From: JAXGXJ01 sp963816155
Lineage (GTDB): Bacteria; Actinomycetota; Thermoleophilia; RBG-16-64-13
Length of the DNA stretch: 64,000 bases
Reading direction: 5' to 3'
Assembly (NCBI GenBank): GCA_963816155.1
Contig: CAWFJE010000009.1
Location: 62,001-126,000, forward strand
Under the pieces are notes generated by a model. The model saw only the letters and a list, made by a program, of their open reading frames with translations. It ran no database searches and was not told the origin of the DNA. Position numbers and translations under genes: made by a program. Below, piece after piece: positions 36,144 to 48,402 of this stretch. The number at the start of each line of letters is the position of its first letter. Position 1 is the stretch's first letter.

Positions 36144-37247
36144 ATGAAGATCAGGACCACCAAGCAGGCTCTCGTTGAGTGTCTTGGGATAACAAGCAAA
36201 GCGGTCTCCTCACGCAGTTCGATACAGGTATTGTCTGGAGTCCTCATCGATGCCACTCAGGATCAGGTGGTTCTCTCGGCGACCGACATGGAGATCTCGA
36301 TCAAAGCGCCTTTGGCCGGAGTGGTAGAGCAACCGGGGTCCCTGGTGCTGCCGGCACGCATAGCCACGGATATCGCGCGCAGCCTTCCGCCCGGCGACGT
36401 GGTGATGGAACAGCGCCCCGGCGAGACCCAGGTGGAGATCCGTGCGGGAGAATCGCAGTTCACGCTTCACTCGATGCCGGCGGCCGACTTCCCGCAACTC
36501 CCGGTGTTCTCGGCGGAAGGTTTCACCGTCGACAAGCCGGCGTTCATAGAGACCGTCGACCGGGTCGCGGCGTCGGCATCCCGAGATGAGACGAGGCCGG
36601 TTTTGACCGGTGTTCTCATCCAACTGTCGAAGGGGAACGTCCTCATGGTGGCTACCGACAGTTATCGTCTGAGTGTGAAGGAGACGCCGGTCGAGTCATC
36701 GGTGACAGAGAGCCTTCAGGCGATCGTCCCGGCACGCACACTCATGGAGTTGTCACGCATCGCCGGCGGGGCGGGAGACTCCTCCCTCACCATCATCCTC
36801 AGCGAGAACCAGATCCTCTTCCAAGTAGGCGGTGTCTCGCTCATATCCCGGCTGATCGACGGCCAGTTCCCCAACTACAAGCAGTTGATTCCCGACTCCT
36901 TCGATTATGAGGTCGCCGTGGATCGCGACGAGTTGCTGGAAGCAGTGCGCCGGGTGGGGTTGCTGGCGCAGAAGAACGCCGCCCTTCGCCTACACTTCGT
37001 CGACAACACTCTGACAGTCTCCGCCGAATCGCAAGATGTGGGCAAGGCCCGCGAGGCCATGCCGGTGCAGTACTCCGGCGAAGACATAGCCATGGGTTTC
37101 AACCCCGAGTTCCTGGAAGCGGGGGTGGCTGCCATCAAGGAGTCTCCGGTGTACCTGCGCTTCATCAGTCCTCTCCGCCCCGGGCTTGTGAAAGGGGCGG
37201 GGGACGACTTCCTGTACCTGGTCATGCCCATACGGCTGACGGACTAG
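36144..37247 (+). CDS. dnaN: DNA polymerase III beta subunit (sliding clamp)
   Basis: A 367-residue clamp. Three repeated domains, with TTKQALVECLGITSKAVSSR at the start, ATDSYRLSV in the second and the C-terminal YLVMPIRL motif that forms part of the client-binding pocket. Start ATG at 36144 with GAGGAG 5 bases upstream; a GTG two codons earlier overlaps that site. It tethers polymerase III to DNA. Confidence 0.97.
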   Translation: MKIRTTKQALVECLGITSKAVSSRSSIQVLSGVLIDATQDQVVLSATDMEISIKAPLAGVVEQPGSLVLPARIATDIARSLPPGDVVMEQRPGETQVEIRAGESQFTLHSMPAADFPQLPVFSAEGFTVDKPAFIETVDRVAASASRDETRPVLTGVLIQLSKGNVLMVATDSYRLSVKETPVESSVTESLQAIVPARTLMELSRIAGGAGDSSLTIILSENQILFQVGGVSLISRLIDGQFPNYKQLIPDSFDYEVAVDRDELLEAVRRVGLLAQKNAALRLHFVDNTLTVSAESQDVGKAREAMPVQYSGEDIAMGFNPEFLEAGVAAIKESPVYLRFISPLRPGLVKGAGDDFLYLVMPIRLTD

Positions 37248-37260
37248 GTCTCGGGGGAAC

Positions 37261-37590
37261 GTGGCGGGCAACAAGCCTAGGTACAGAAGGGCCAAAGAGC
37301 ACACAGGGCATACCGCCCGCCCGGCGGGCCCTGTGGCTTCCGGGCCGGTTGCTGTGGAGGCCGATCTCCCCATCACTCTGGGACAGTTCGTCAAACTGGC
37401 AGGCATGGCCCCAACGGGCGGTGACGCCAAACAACTCGTGGTCGGCGGCCAGGTGCGTGTCAACGACATCGTCGACACGAGGAGGGGCCACAAACTGGCC
37501 TATGGGGACGTTGTCGGCGTAGGCAAAGAGACGGCCGTCGTCGCGCCGCGCGCAGAGGCCGTCCGCCCTGGGCCGCCGGACGGCGGATAG
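37261..37590 (+). CDS. S4-domain RNA-binding protein between dnaN and recF
   Basis: A 109-residue protein. A basic N-terminus (KPRYRRAKEH) is followed by an S4-like core (ITLGQFVKLAGMAPTGGDAKQLVVGGQVRVNDIVDTRRGHKLAYGDVVGV). It matches the YaaA/RlbA group found between dnaN and recF in many bacteria. GTG start at 37261, 13 bp after dnaN. The role of this group is not settled; ribosome-linked function is proposed in others. Confidence 0.85.
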   Translation: MAGNKPRYRRAKEHTGHTARPAGPVASGPVAVEADLPITLGQFVKLAGMAPTGGDAKQLVVGGQVRVNDIVDTRRGHKLAYGDVVGVGKETAVVAPRAEAVRPGPPDGG

Positions 37591-37594
37591 CTGG

Positions 37595-38746
37595 ATGCGG
37601 GTAGAGAGCGTTACGCTTTCCAACGTGAGGGCTCACTCCGCTCTTCAGGTGGATCTGCAGTCGGGATTGAACGTGCTGGTGGGTCCCAATGGGGCGGGTA
37701 AGACCACGGTCCTCGAAGCGATGGCGCTCGTGCTGCGCGGTAGCGCCCTCCGTCCCGGCTCCATCCGCGATCTCATCCTGCGCGGCGAGGGGTTCCTGCG
37801 CATCGAGCTGCGGCTGGCGCCGACCGAGGGCCCGGTCACGGTGGCCGCGGCAGCATACACGCGAGACGGCGAGCGTCGTCTGACGGCGGACGGCGCCGAC
37901 CTACAGGACCCGTCTCGCTGGCGTGAGACACTGCCCATCCGCACCTTCGTCCCCGACGACCTGCGTCTGATCAAAGGCAGTCCGCGACGCAGGCGGGAGT
38001 ACCTGGACGCGCTGGCGGGGAGGGAGGATCCTGCCTATCGAGCCGCGCTCAGGGAGTACGAAGAAGCACTGGCTCAACGCAACGCCCTCCTTCGCAGCCG
38101 TCATGCGGGAGCCGAGGATAGCCAGTTCGGTCCCTGGGAGACAATGCTGGCCGAGACCGGGGTCCTCGTCTGCGCGCGACGGGCGGCCAGGTTGCAGTCC
38201 TTCATCGGCACCTTCCAGCAGATCTACGCCGACTTGACCGGCGAGCCCCCGGATACCATCCGCCTCGTCTACCGGAGCAACGTGAGTGGTCTGGAGACGC
38301 CGCAGTATGAGGCTCGGCTCGGCGAGATGCGCGCTGCCGACCGGCAGCGCACCTTCACTCACCTCGGGCCGCACCGGGACGACCTCCGCCTCGTCCGTCG
38401 CGGGCTGGATATGCGCGACTGCGCCTCGCAGGGGGAGCAAAGGGCGGCCCTGCTCGCCCTCGTGTTGGCGGAATGGGAGCAGAGCGACGACGAAGAGGCG
38501 GTCGTCGGTGAGAACGCGGCCTGGACGGTGCGCCCAGGCGGCGAAGGCTCCGCTGTTCAGCAGCCCGTCAGGCCCCTCCTTCTGCTCGATGATGTGATGA
38601 GCGAACTTGACGAGGGGCGTCGGCGTGCGTTGGTGGCTGTGGTCCGCCGGGGGGGACAGGCGCTCGTCACCACCACAGACCTGAGCTACTTCACCGCGGA
38701 TGAGCTTTCTGGGGCCTGCGTCGTGGATCTCACTCCTCTGCCGTGA
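37595..38746 (+). CDS. recF: DNA replication/repair protein RecF
   Basis: A 383-residue SMC-like ATPase. Walker A GPNGAGKTT at residues 30-38, a LGPHRDDL block near the middle, the signature SQGEQR, and Walker B LLLLDDVMSELDEGRR near the end. It loads RecA at gaps. ATG at 37595, 4 bp after the S4 gene; the stop overlaps the next gene by 4 bp (GTGA). Confidence 0.96.
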   Translation: MRVESVTLSNVRAHSALQVDLQSGLNVLVGPNGAGKTTVLEAMALVLRGSALRPGSIRDLILRGEGFLRIELRLAPTEGPVTVAAAAYTRDGERRLTADGADLQDPSRWRETLPIRTFVPDDLRLIKGSPRRRREYLDALAGREDPAYRAALREYEEALAQRNALLRSRHAGAEDSQFGPWETMLAETGVLVCARRAARLQSFIGTFQQIYADLTGEPPDTIRLVYRSNVSGLETPQYEARLGEMRAADRQRTFTHLGPHRDDLRLVRRGLDMRDCASQGEQRAALLALVLAEWEQSDDEEAVVGENAAWTVRPGGEGSAVQQPVRPLLLLDDVMSELDEGRRRALVAVVRRGGQALVTTTDLSYFTADELSGACVVDLTPLP

Positions 38747-39324
38747 GCGACGGACGGACTGGGAAGGGCGACTTCGCCCGTTTGGGCGAACTGCTGGGCG
38801 ATGCCGGCTTGAAGCCTGCTCCGGGGGCCCGGCACGCTGCCGCGGCGCAGCCGCGGCAGTCCGGCAGCATGCATGGGCCTGATCCGGGCGACATCGCCCG
38901 CCGCGTGGCTGAGGTGTGGGACGAGATCGTAGGCCCCGAGATAGCTGCCAACGCCCGGCCTTTGCAGCTGAACCGCGGCCGTCTCGTGGTGGCGACCTCG
39001 TCCAGCGCTTGGGCCCAGAGTCTGCACTTCATGGGCGACGCGATCCGCGAGCGCCTCAGCGCTTCCCTGAGCACGGAAGAGATACGAAGTGTGTTCTTCC
39101 GGCACGCGGGGTGGGAAGCAGCGCCGGACCGACCCAGCGCGCCGCGGGAGCGGGAACCGGTCGAGGTCTCTCCCGAGCCGGCCCCCGGCGTCGCTCCCGA
39201 CCGCCTGACAGAGGAAGAGGAGGCAGCTTTGGAGGGCGTACGCGGCCTTGATGTGAGCCCTGAGTTGCGAGAAGTGATCGCCCGGGCTATGAAGGCGGCG
39301 TTCGTCCGCGAGGAGCAGGATTAA
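38743..39324 (+). CDS. DUF721 protein, DciA-like
   Basis: A 193-residue protein with the DUF721 core (VAEVWDEIVGPEIAANARPLQ, then GRLVVATSSSAWAQSL). This domain defines DciA, a replicative-helicase operator in many bacteria without DnaC/DnaI. The C-terminal third is Glu/Pro-rich and ends in a helix (LREVIARAMKAAFVREEQD). GTG start at 38743 overlaps recF. Its place between recF and gyrB is the common actinobacterial order. Confidence 0.88.
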   Translation: MSDGRTGKGDFARLGELLGDAGLKPAPGARHAAAAQPRQSGSMHGPDPGDIARRVAEVWDEIVGPEIAANARPLQLNRGRLVVATSSSAWAQSLHFMGDAIRERLSASLSTEEIRSVFFRHAGWEAAPDRPSAPREREPVEVSPEPAPGVAPDRLTEEEEAALEGVRGLDVSPELREVIARAMKAAFVREEQD

Positions 39325-39576
39325 CGCCGCTGGCAGCGGACACAGCCGGGCCGCTGAGGGGGCCCATGTGGTATCATTTCTACCGATATGGACTGCCTTT
39401 CTACGGCGATACACCGGCCGTCTTTCCCGCATCCTGGGAGCGTCGCGCGTTTGGCCTGAGCGGCCGCACGCGCCCAGCATGAGTGGTTCCGCCGCCAGAA
39501 TGGTCGACGGTCAAGACCGACCGAAGCAGTCCGATCACATCAGGATCATGCTACGACGGAGAGAGGTCGCACAGGT

Positions 39577-41680
39577 TTGGTAGAGCAGTCATACGACGCG
39601 GGTGATATCCAAGTACTCGAAGGTCTGGAGCCTGTCCGCAAGCGGCCGGGCATGTACATCGGCTCGACCGGACATCGAGGGCTGCACCATCTCGTGTACG
39701 AGGTGGTCGACAACTCGGTCGACGAGGCACTGGCCGGCTACTGCAGCAGCATCGATATCACCATCTGTCCCGACTCGTCCGTGCGCGTCATCGACAACGG
39801 CCGAGGCATACCTGTGGGCCTGATGCCGGAGCAGAACAACCGTCCGGCTGTGGAGATCGTCATGACGAAACTCCACGCGGGAGGTAAGTTCGGCGGACAG
39901 GGTTACAAGGTCTCGGGCGGGCTGCACGGGGTGGGAGTGAGTGTCGTCAATGCCCTGTCGGAGTGGTTGATCGTCGAAGTGTGTCGCGACGGGCAGCGCT
40001 TCCGCCAGACCTACAACCGGGGCGCACCCGTGACAGACCTCGAGACCATGGGGGCCTGCGGCGAAGAGCGGGGCACCACGATCCACTTCCTTCCCGACAC
40101 CCAGATCTTCGAGGACCTCGACTTCAACTTCAGCACCCTCGCCCAGAGGTTGCGCGAGGTGGCGTTCCTGAACCGCTCTCTGCGCATCACGCTGTCCGAT
40201 GAGCGGGAGGAGACGGCGGACATCGAGACGTCCCTGTCGGCGGCCGACCCCGCCCACGCGAGGGACGGCGACGACGAGCGCGACGACGAACGCGATGACC
40301 TGCCGCCCGTCAAGTCGTGCGCGACGACGACCCCGGCGACCGCGGACGGAGTCCAAAGTGGAGCCGTTACGGGCGCAGGCGGCGATGGCGGGGCGGCCGG
40401 CAAGGCTCAGAGCGAGTCTCGATCGGTGACCTACTGCTACGACGGCGGCATCGTCGACTTCGTGAAGCACATCAATACGCACAAGGATCCCATCCACCCA
40501 CACATCATCCACTTCGAGGGTGATGAGGCCGAGCACTCTGTCGAACTGGCCATGCAGTGGAACGCCGGCTACAACGACAATGTCTTCTCCTTCGCGAACA
40601 ACATCAACACGCACGAGGGCGGGACGCATCTCTCCGGGTTCCGTGCCGCCATCACGCGCAGCGTGAACGACTACGCCCGGTCGAAGGGCTTCCTCAAAGA
40701 GAAAGAGGACAACCTCAGCGGCGAGGACGTGCGCGAGGGGTTGGTGGCCATCCTCAGCGTCAAACTACGCGAGCCTCAGTTCGAGGGACAGACCAAGACC
40801 AAGCTGGGCAACTCTGAGATCCGGGGCTTCGTCGAGGGCGTCGTCAACCAGAAGTTCGCCGAGTTCCTGGAGGAGAACCCCTCCAATGCGAAGCAGATCA
40901 TCAGCAAGACGGTCCAGGCCGCTCACGCGCGTATGGCTGCGCGCAAGGCGCGCGACCTCACCCGGCGCAAGAGCGTGCTGGAGAACACCACGCTGCCGGG
41001 CAAGCTGGCCGACTGCTCCATACGCGACCCGGCTTCCTGCGAACTCTACCTGGTGGAGGGTGACTCGGCCGGCGGCTCGGCCAAACAGGCCCGCGACCGT
41101 AGCTTCCAGGCCATCCTGCCGCTGCGGGGCAAGATCATCAACGTGGAGAAGGCCCGTCTCAACAAGATACTCTCCAACAACGAGATCCAGGCCATCATCA
41201 GCGCCTGTGGCACCAGCCTGGCCGAGGAGTTCGACCTGACCTCGGCCCGCTACCACAAGCTGATCATCATGACCGACGCTGATGTCGACGGGGCGCACAT
41301 CCGTACCCTCATCCTCACCTTCCTGTTCCGGAACATGGTCGAACTGATCGACGCCGGCTACGTCTACATCGCCCAGCCGCCGCTGTACCGAGTGACGCAC
41401 AAGCGCCAGGACTACTACGCGTTCAACGACGCGCAACTGGAGCAGCTCCTCGAACGCATCGGTCGCACCGGCATGACGCTGCAGCGTTTCAAGGGTCTTG
41501 GGGAGATGAACCCGGAACAGCTCTGGGAGACCACCATGAATCCCGACAGGCGCACGCTGCTGCAGGTGACGGTGGACGACGCTGCCTTGGCCGACGAGGT
41601 CTTCACCACGCTCATGGGCGACAAGGTGGAGCCGCGCCGCGACTTCATCACGGAGAATGCCCGCTATGTGAGGGCGCTCG

Positions 41681-41688
<8 letters not shown>
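39577..41688 (+). CDS. gyrB: DNA gyrase subunit B
   Basis: A 703-residue GyrB. Early signatures are LEGLEPVRKRPGMYIGST and EVVDNSVDEALAGYC; the ATP lid is GGLHGVGVSVVNALS. TOPRIM motifs are ELYLVEGDSAGGSAKQARD and IIMTDADVDGAHIRTL. The start is a TTG at 39577, 10 bases after GAGAGG; no ATG fits. Residues about 217-282 are an acidic then Ala/Gly-rich insert inside the ATPase-transducer region, absent from E. coli GyrB. It overlaps gyrA by 8 bp. The 252 bp upstream hold no other gene; -10-like TATCAT is at 39372-39377 without a good -35. Confidence 0.96.
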
Positions 41689-44299
<2,611 letters not shown>

Positions 44300-44313
44300 C
44301 TAGGAGCGCGTGA

Positions 44314-44994
44314 ATGTACTTCTGGTACTGGTCACTGATCCTGCTACTGCCGGCCTTGGCGCTGGGGATATACGCTCAGATCAAGGTCAAATCTAGCTTC
44401 AACCACTATTCACAGATCCCGTCCGCTCGGGGTCTCACTGGGGCGCAAGGGGCCCGCCTGCTGCTCGATTCCGCGGGCCTCTCCGATGTGGGCGTGAGCG
44501 TGGCCGGTAGCCGACTTTCGGATCACTATGACCCTCGGTCGCGTTCGCTCACCCTGAGCCCCGAGGTGGGCAACAGCAATTCCCTCGCCGCGCTGGGTGT
44601 GGCTGCACACGAGGTCGGCCACGCCATCCAACACGCCACCGGCTACCTACCGTTCAGGCTGCGCAGCGGCCTGGTGCCGGCGGCCAACATCGGCACCAAC
44701 CTGGGCTTCATCCTGTTCTTCGTGGGGCTGTTCTTTTTCCGGAGCAGCATCATCATGAACGTGGGGATCGTGCTCTACGCCGTCGCGGTGCTCTTCACTG
44801 TGGTGACTCTCCCTGTGGAGTTGAACGCGTCTCGCGTGGCGATGACCGAGCTTTCTAACAGGAGTATCCTCGTCGCCGACGAATTGGCTGGAGCAAAGAA
44901 AGTCTTGAGCGCCGCTGCGCTCACCTATGTTGCCGCGGCCCTGACCGCCATCCTGCAACTGGTGCGGCTGATACTCATAAGCCGTCGCTCCTGA
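44314..44994 (+). CDS. Membrane zinc metallopeptidase, YugP family
   Basis: A 226-residue protein. An N-terminal membrane segment (residues 5-22) is followed by a soluble part with AAHEVGHAIQHATGY, a zincin HEXXH motif, and by two or three further membrane segments (about 130-180 and 205-222). This matches the YugP neutral zinc peptidase family (Peptidase_M membrane group). The function of YugP in the cell is not established. ATG at 44314, 14 bp after gyrA. Confidence 0.87.
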   Translation: MYFWYWSLILLLPALALGIYAQIKVKSSFNHYSQIPSARGLTGAQGARLLLDSAGLSDVGVSVAGSRLSDHYDPRSRSLTLSPEVGNSNSLAALGVAAHEVGHAIQHATGYLPFRLRSGLVPAANIGTNLGFILFFVGLFFFRSSIIMNVGIVLYAVAVLFTVVTLPVELNASRVAMTELSNRSILVADELAGAKKVLSAAALTYVAAALTAILQLVRLILISRRS

Positions 44995-45085
44995 TTGCAG
45001 GCGCGGGCGTCCGCGGCGCCCGCGCTCGATTTGTGGCTGTGCGAGCTGCACCCAGTAGGGAGCAGCGACAGCAAAGGGAGGCCTC

Positions 45086-46445
45086 GTGTCTGTACCCCGG
45101 CTCATGCTGGTTCCGACTCACCGGACGGGTTTGGCCAACGCGGTGGCCGCCGCCGTAGCGGAGATCACCACCACCCAAGGCCAGCGTGTCCGCTATCACC
45201 ACCTGGGCCCGTTGCCGGCCATATCTTCCTGGGACCGCTGGGAGGGGGCCGCTTTTGTCGACCCCACACTGTACGACTCGGAAACCCTCGTCGCCCTTTA
45301 CGACGTGGCCACGCGCGGCGCCCATCTCTCCCTGATCTCTTCGAGTACGGGGGTCCTAGACCGTCCCGACGGCGCCGGGTGGGCGCCGACCGAGGTCGCC
45401 GCCCTGCTCGACTGCCCCATCATCGTGGTGATGGATTGCCGGGGATGGGGCTCGGGGCTACGGGCGCTCTTGACCGGGCTCAAGGCCGAGCTTGCTGATG
45501 TCGACCTTGCCGGTGTGCTGCTCACCGGGTTGGGCGACGCCGAACAGTGCGGCACGCTGCGCGACGTGTGCCGAGAGCAGGGCGTACCCGTCGTCGGCTG
45601 CTTGATGCAGGCGGACGGTCTGGGCTGGGAAGCCATGGCGCCAGGGCCTTGGGGGTTGCCGCTGGAGGCTGCCGATCCTCGAGCAGATCTCGCGTCAGGT
45701 CGATATCCCCGAACTGCAGACCCTGGCCGGGCAGCGCGGATTCCTGGCCCCTCAGACGTGGCTCAGTGATCGCGGAGGCGGCGGCCCGCTGGTGCTTGTG
45801 GCCGGTGGCCGCGGGTTCACCCCCTGGAGTCGAGACTCCATCGAGGTACTGCGCTCAGCGGGCGCTCGCGTGCAACGTCTCGATCTGCTGGAAGACGCTG
45901 CGCTTCCTCCCGACGCCAGCGGGCTGGTGTTGTCGGGGACCATCTGGCCGGCCGACCTCACGGCGCTGGCTGCCAACGAGTCGCTCATGGGCGACATACG
46001 GCAGCGAGTGGGCGCAGGACTGCCCACCATCGCCTTCGGCGGGGGGATGGTGTACCTGCTTGAGACTGTGCAGGATTCCCTGGGGCGTACGGCGGTACTG
46101 ACGGGGATACTGCCCCAACAGGCTGAGATCCTCTGGGATCTGGAGAGCGCCGCGTACGTACGTATCACGGTGCAGCGCGACAACGTGCTGCTCTCTGCCG
46201 GCGATGCCCTGATGGGCTGGGTGGGGACGGAGTTCGAGGTGCCCCCGCTTGCGCGTGAAGGTGGAGCGCCCTTTGGCCTCCGTCCGGCTGGGGCAGCGAA
46301 GGACGTACCCGACGGTGTCATGACCGACACGCTGCTGTGTTCACGGGCCTTCATGCATATGGCCGGCCTTCCCGACCGCGGGGAGCGGTTCGTGCGCCGC
46401 TGCGCGCGCTACGCCGCAGAACACAGTGGGCCCCTCTCCGGGTAA
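45086..46445 (+). pseudogene. CobB/CbiA-like protein, frameshifted and lacking catalytic signatures
   Basis: Two frames together make one CobB-like protein of about 450 residues. The first (GTG 45086, with GGGAGG upstream) covers the N-terminal dethiobiotin-synthetase-like domain; the second covers the C-terminal glutaminase domain and ends at 46445. They join by a +1 shift near 45668, where PWGLPLE continues as LPILEQISRQVD. In addition, the P-loop GTHSGVGKTT of CobB reads PTHRTGLANA, and the nucleophile Cys of AECGG reads AFGGG. So it could not be an ordinary cobyrinate amidase even without the frameshift. Either a decaying gene, a reused fold, or a sequence error. Confidence 0.7.
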
Positions 46446-46516
46446 CATACGGACTGCAAACTGTTCAGCCTGATCGTCGCCGGCCGCCGGCCGACCGGCG
46501 CTACTGAGGAGGTCCC

Positions 46517-46801
46517 GTGTCAACTCCGACCATCGACCCGGTAATCAAGCAATACCGGGAGCAGATATCTGACAACGATCTGAAGATCCTGGAGGCACTG
46601 AACAAGCGGGTCAAGCTGGTGAAGAGCCTGAAGGCTTACAAGGATGCGCATGGGGTGGACTTCTACGATCCCGCCCAGGAAGACTGGGTGATCACGTACC
46701 TGAGCCGCGCCAACTCCGGCCCGCTCTCGACCGAAGGCCTCAGCGAGATCTACTCCGTCATTCTGCGCGTGGCGAAGCAGGACGCAGCCGCGGGATCATA
46801 G
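46517..46801 (+). CDS. Chorismate mutase type II (AroQ-like)
   Basis: A 94-residue all-helical protein. QISDNDLKILEALNKRVKLV, LKAYKDAHGVDFYDPAQED and a C-terminal EIYSVILRVAKQ follow the AroQ pattern, with the Arg/Lys and Glu positions needed for chorismate binding visible. It turns chorismate to prephenate for Phe/Tyr synthesis. GTG start at 46517 with GAGGAGG upstream. It stands without other aro genes in the window. Confidence 0.85.
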   Translation: MSTPTIDPVIKQYREQISDNDLKILEALNKRVKLVKSLKAYKDAHGVDFYDPAQEDWVITYLSRANSGPLSTEGLSEIYSVILRVAKQDAAAGS

Positions 46802-46824
46802 AGGGACGGCTTCCGAGCGACGGC

Positions 46825-46853
46825 CGACCGGCGCGACGCAGTCTCGCCGGTCG
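46825..46853. terminator. Hairpin between convergent chorismate mutase and nuclease-domain genes
   Basis: CGACCGGCG (46825-46833) pairs with CGCCGGTCG (46845-46853), a 9-bp perfect stem with an 11-base loop, 24 bp after one stop and 25 bp from the other. No U-tract. Placement between convergent genes supports a terminator. Confidence 0.45.
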
Positions 46854-46877
46854 CGGACGTGGCGAGGGACCTCTGCG

Positions 46878-47363
46878 TCAGAAGTCTTCCGGTGAGACCC
46901 CGTCGAGGAAGTCCTTGAACTCCTTGACGATCTCCTCGACGTCTTCCATCTCCTGCTCGAACTCGATGCCGTTGGTCTCCAGGAGTTCAGCGGAGACGAA
47001 TATGGGGGCTTCCGTGCGCACGGCGAGGGCGATGGCGTCGGAGGGTCGCGAGTCGAGTCGGATCTCCTGACCGGCTGAGTCGAGCTGGAGCACGGCGTAG
47101 AAGGTGTTCTCCCGAAGTTCGGTCACGAGGATGCGGGCGACGCTGGCGGAGAGATGTTCCACCACGGAGGCCAGCAGATCGTGGGTCATGGGCCGGGGCA
47201 ACTCCGCGTTCTGCAGCTTCATCAAGATGGCAGCGGCTTCGGGGTGTCCGATCCAGATGGGCAGGAAGCGGTTCTTACCCTCCACCTTCAAGAGGACGAT
47301 AGGCTGCTTGCTGGCGACATCGAAGCTGATGCCGTAGACGTTCACTCTCTCGAAGCCCTGCAT
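46878..47363 (-). CDS. Bifunctional nuclease (DUF151/BFN) domain protein
   Basis: A 161-residue protein. The BFN core is visible: PIVLLKVEGKNRFLPIWIG, then MTHDLLASVVEHL and IRLDSRPSDAIALAVRT. The C-terminus is acidic. ATG at 47363 has AAGGAGGG just upstream; an in-frame start 8 codons earlier is less likely. Some members act on DNA/RNA in vitro; cellular function here unknown. Confidence 0.88.
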   Translation of the reverse strand: MQGFERVNVYGISFDVASKQPIVLLKVEGKNRFLPIWIGHPEAAAILMKLQNAELPRPMTHDLLASVVEHLSASVARILVTELRENTFYAVLQLDSAGQEIRLDSRPSDAIALAVRTEAPIFVSAELLETNGIEFEQEMEDVEEIVKEFKDFLDGVSPEDF

Positions 47364-47465
47364 GACCCTCCTTGCTTCGCCCGGCATCTCTAGCTTACCC
47401 CTCCTTGCTTTCGGAGTAACGCCGCACGGTCGTCGGCGCAGCGCTTGTGTGGGCTCTCCCCTTCC

Positions 47466-47493
47466 TTGACATCAGTCGGAATGCCGGTAAACT
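47466..47493 (+). promoter_or_regulatory. Promoter of the tRNA-Ile/tRNA-Ala unit
   Basis: TTGACA (47466-47471) and TAAACT (47488-47493) are spaced by 16 bp. Transcription would start near 47500, just before the tRNA-Ile 5' end, as is usual for tRNA genes. Confidence 0.75.
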
Positions 47494-47503
47494 AGCCGCT
47501 CGT

Positions 47504-47580
<77 letters not shown>

Positions 47581-47630
47581 TTAACTCCGTCTGGTACTGC
47601 TCCGGCCCACGCGTCCGGGACCTCGCTCGT

Positions 47631-47703
47631 GGGGGATTAGCTCAGTTGGGAGAGCGCCGCCTTTGCACGGCGGAGGTCGCCGGTTCGACCCCGGTATCCT
47701 CCA
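47631..47703 (+). tRNA. tRNA-Ala (TGC anticodon)
   Basis: A complete 73-nt cloverleaf without encoded CCA. The acceptor stem is GGGGGAT with ATCCTCC (one G-T pair). The anticodon arm is CCGCC-TTTGCAC-GGCGG with anticodon TGC, and the T-loop is GGTTCGACC. Confidence 0.97.
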
Positions 47704-47738
47704 CTTTCGCAGTATCATGAGGCTATGGGAGACTTGGT

Positions 47739-48167
47739 GTGCTAGTACGACGTATCCTCGTCGCCTCTGATGGCACAGAGGGGTCGCTGCGGGGTGTGGC
47801 CGCGGCGGCCGATGTCGCCTCGCGCTACGGAGCGGAGTTGTTGCTGATGACCGCCGTGCCTCTTCCCCAGCACGTGGTGACCGCCACCAAGCTTCAAGGC
47901 CAGACGATCGAGCAGTACGTTGAGCATATGGCGGACGAAGCTCTGGCCACCAGCATCGCTGTTCTTCAGCAAGAAGGAGTGGGCGCCATGGTGAAGGTGG
48001 TCATCGGCAATCCCGCCGAGACTGTGGTGTCGGAGGCTGCCGGCAGTGGGGTGGACCTAGTCGTCATGGGCCGCAGAGGCAGGGTGGAGCCCAAAGACCT
48101 GGTGCTGGGAAGCGTCAGCGATCGCGTGGCACGCAATCTGGCCGTGCCCATCCTCCTCATCCCCTAG
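47739..48167 (+). CDS. Universal stress protein family (UspA-type)
   Basis: A 142-residue single-domain Usp. RRILVASDGTEGS begins the fold, and GRRGRVEPKDLVLGSVSD is the ATP-binding motif G-x2-G-x9-G-S. Such ATP-binding Usps serve in stress and stasis in other bacteria. GTG start at 47739 with GGGAGA upstream. It follows the tRNA pair by 35 bp and may be read from the same promoter. Confidence 0.9.
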   Translation: MLVRRILVASDGTEGSLRGVAAAADVASRYGAELLLMTAVPLPQHVVTATKLQGQTIEQYVEHMADEALATSIAVLQQEGVGAMVKVVIGNPAETVVSEAAGSGVDLVVMGRRGRVEPKDLVLGSVSDRVARNLAVPILLIP

Positions 48168-48361
48168 ACACTTCTCTCGTCTTCATCCTCGACCGCATCC
48201 CCGCGCTGCAGTCTCCTGTCGTCCGTGCGGAACTCACGGTGCGCCCCCGGCTGCGGTTCGGCCGGAGTGGTCAAGCGAAATCCTCCAGCAGCGTACTCAA
48301 AGGATTGATGTCCGCCCACGGACGCTCTTCTGATTTCATAAAAGATTTTTAGCAACAGGTA

Positions 48362-48390
48362 TTGCAAATCCTGCGGGAGGCTTCTAGACT
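48362..48390 (+). promoter_or_regulatory. Promoter for near-leaderless transcript
   Basis: TTGCAA (48362-48367) and TAGACT (48385-48390) are spaced by 17 bp. The start site would be near 48397, 3-6 bases before the GTG/ATG of the next gene, so the message would have almost no leader. Confidence 0.65.
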
Positions 48391-48402
48391 GACAGTAGAG
48401 TG

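Noticed and set aside
39368..39583. 71-codon frame upstream of gyrB
   Set aside because: No family match and it runs into the gyrB start in another frame; treated as leader DNA.
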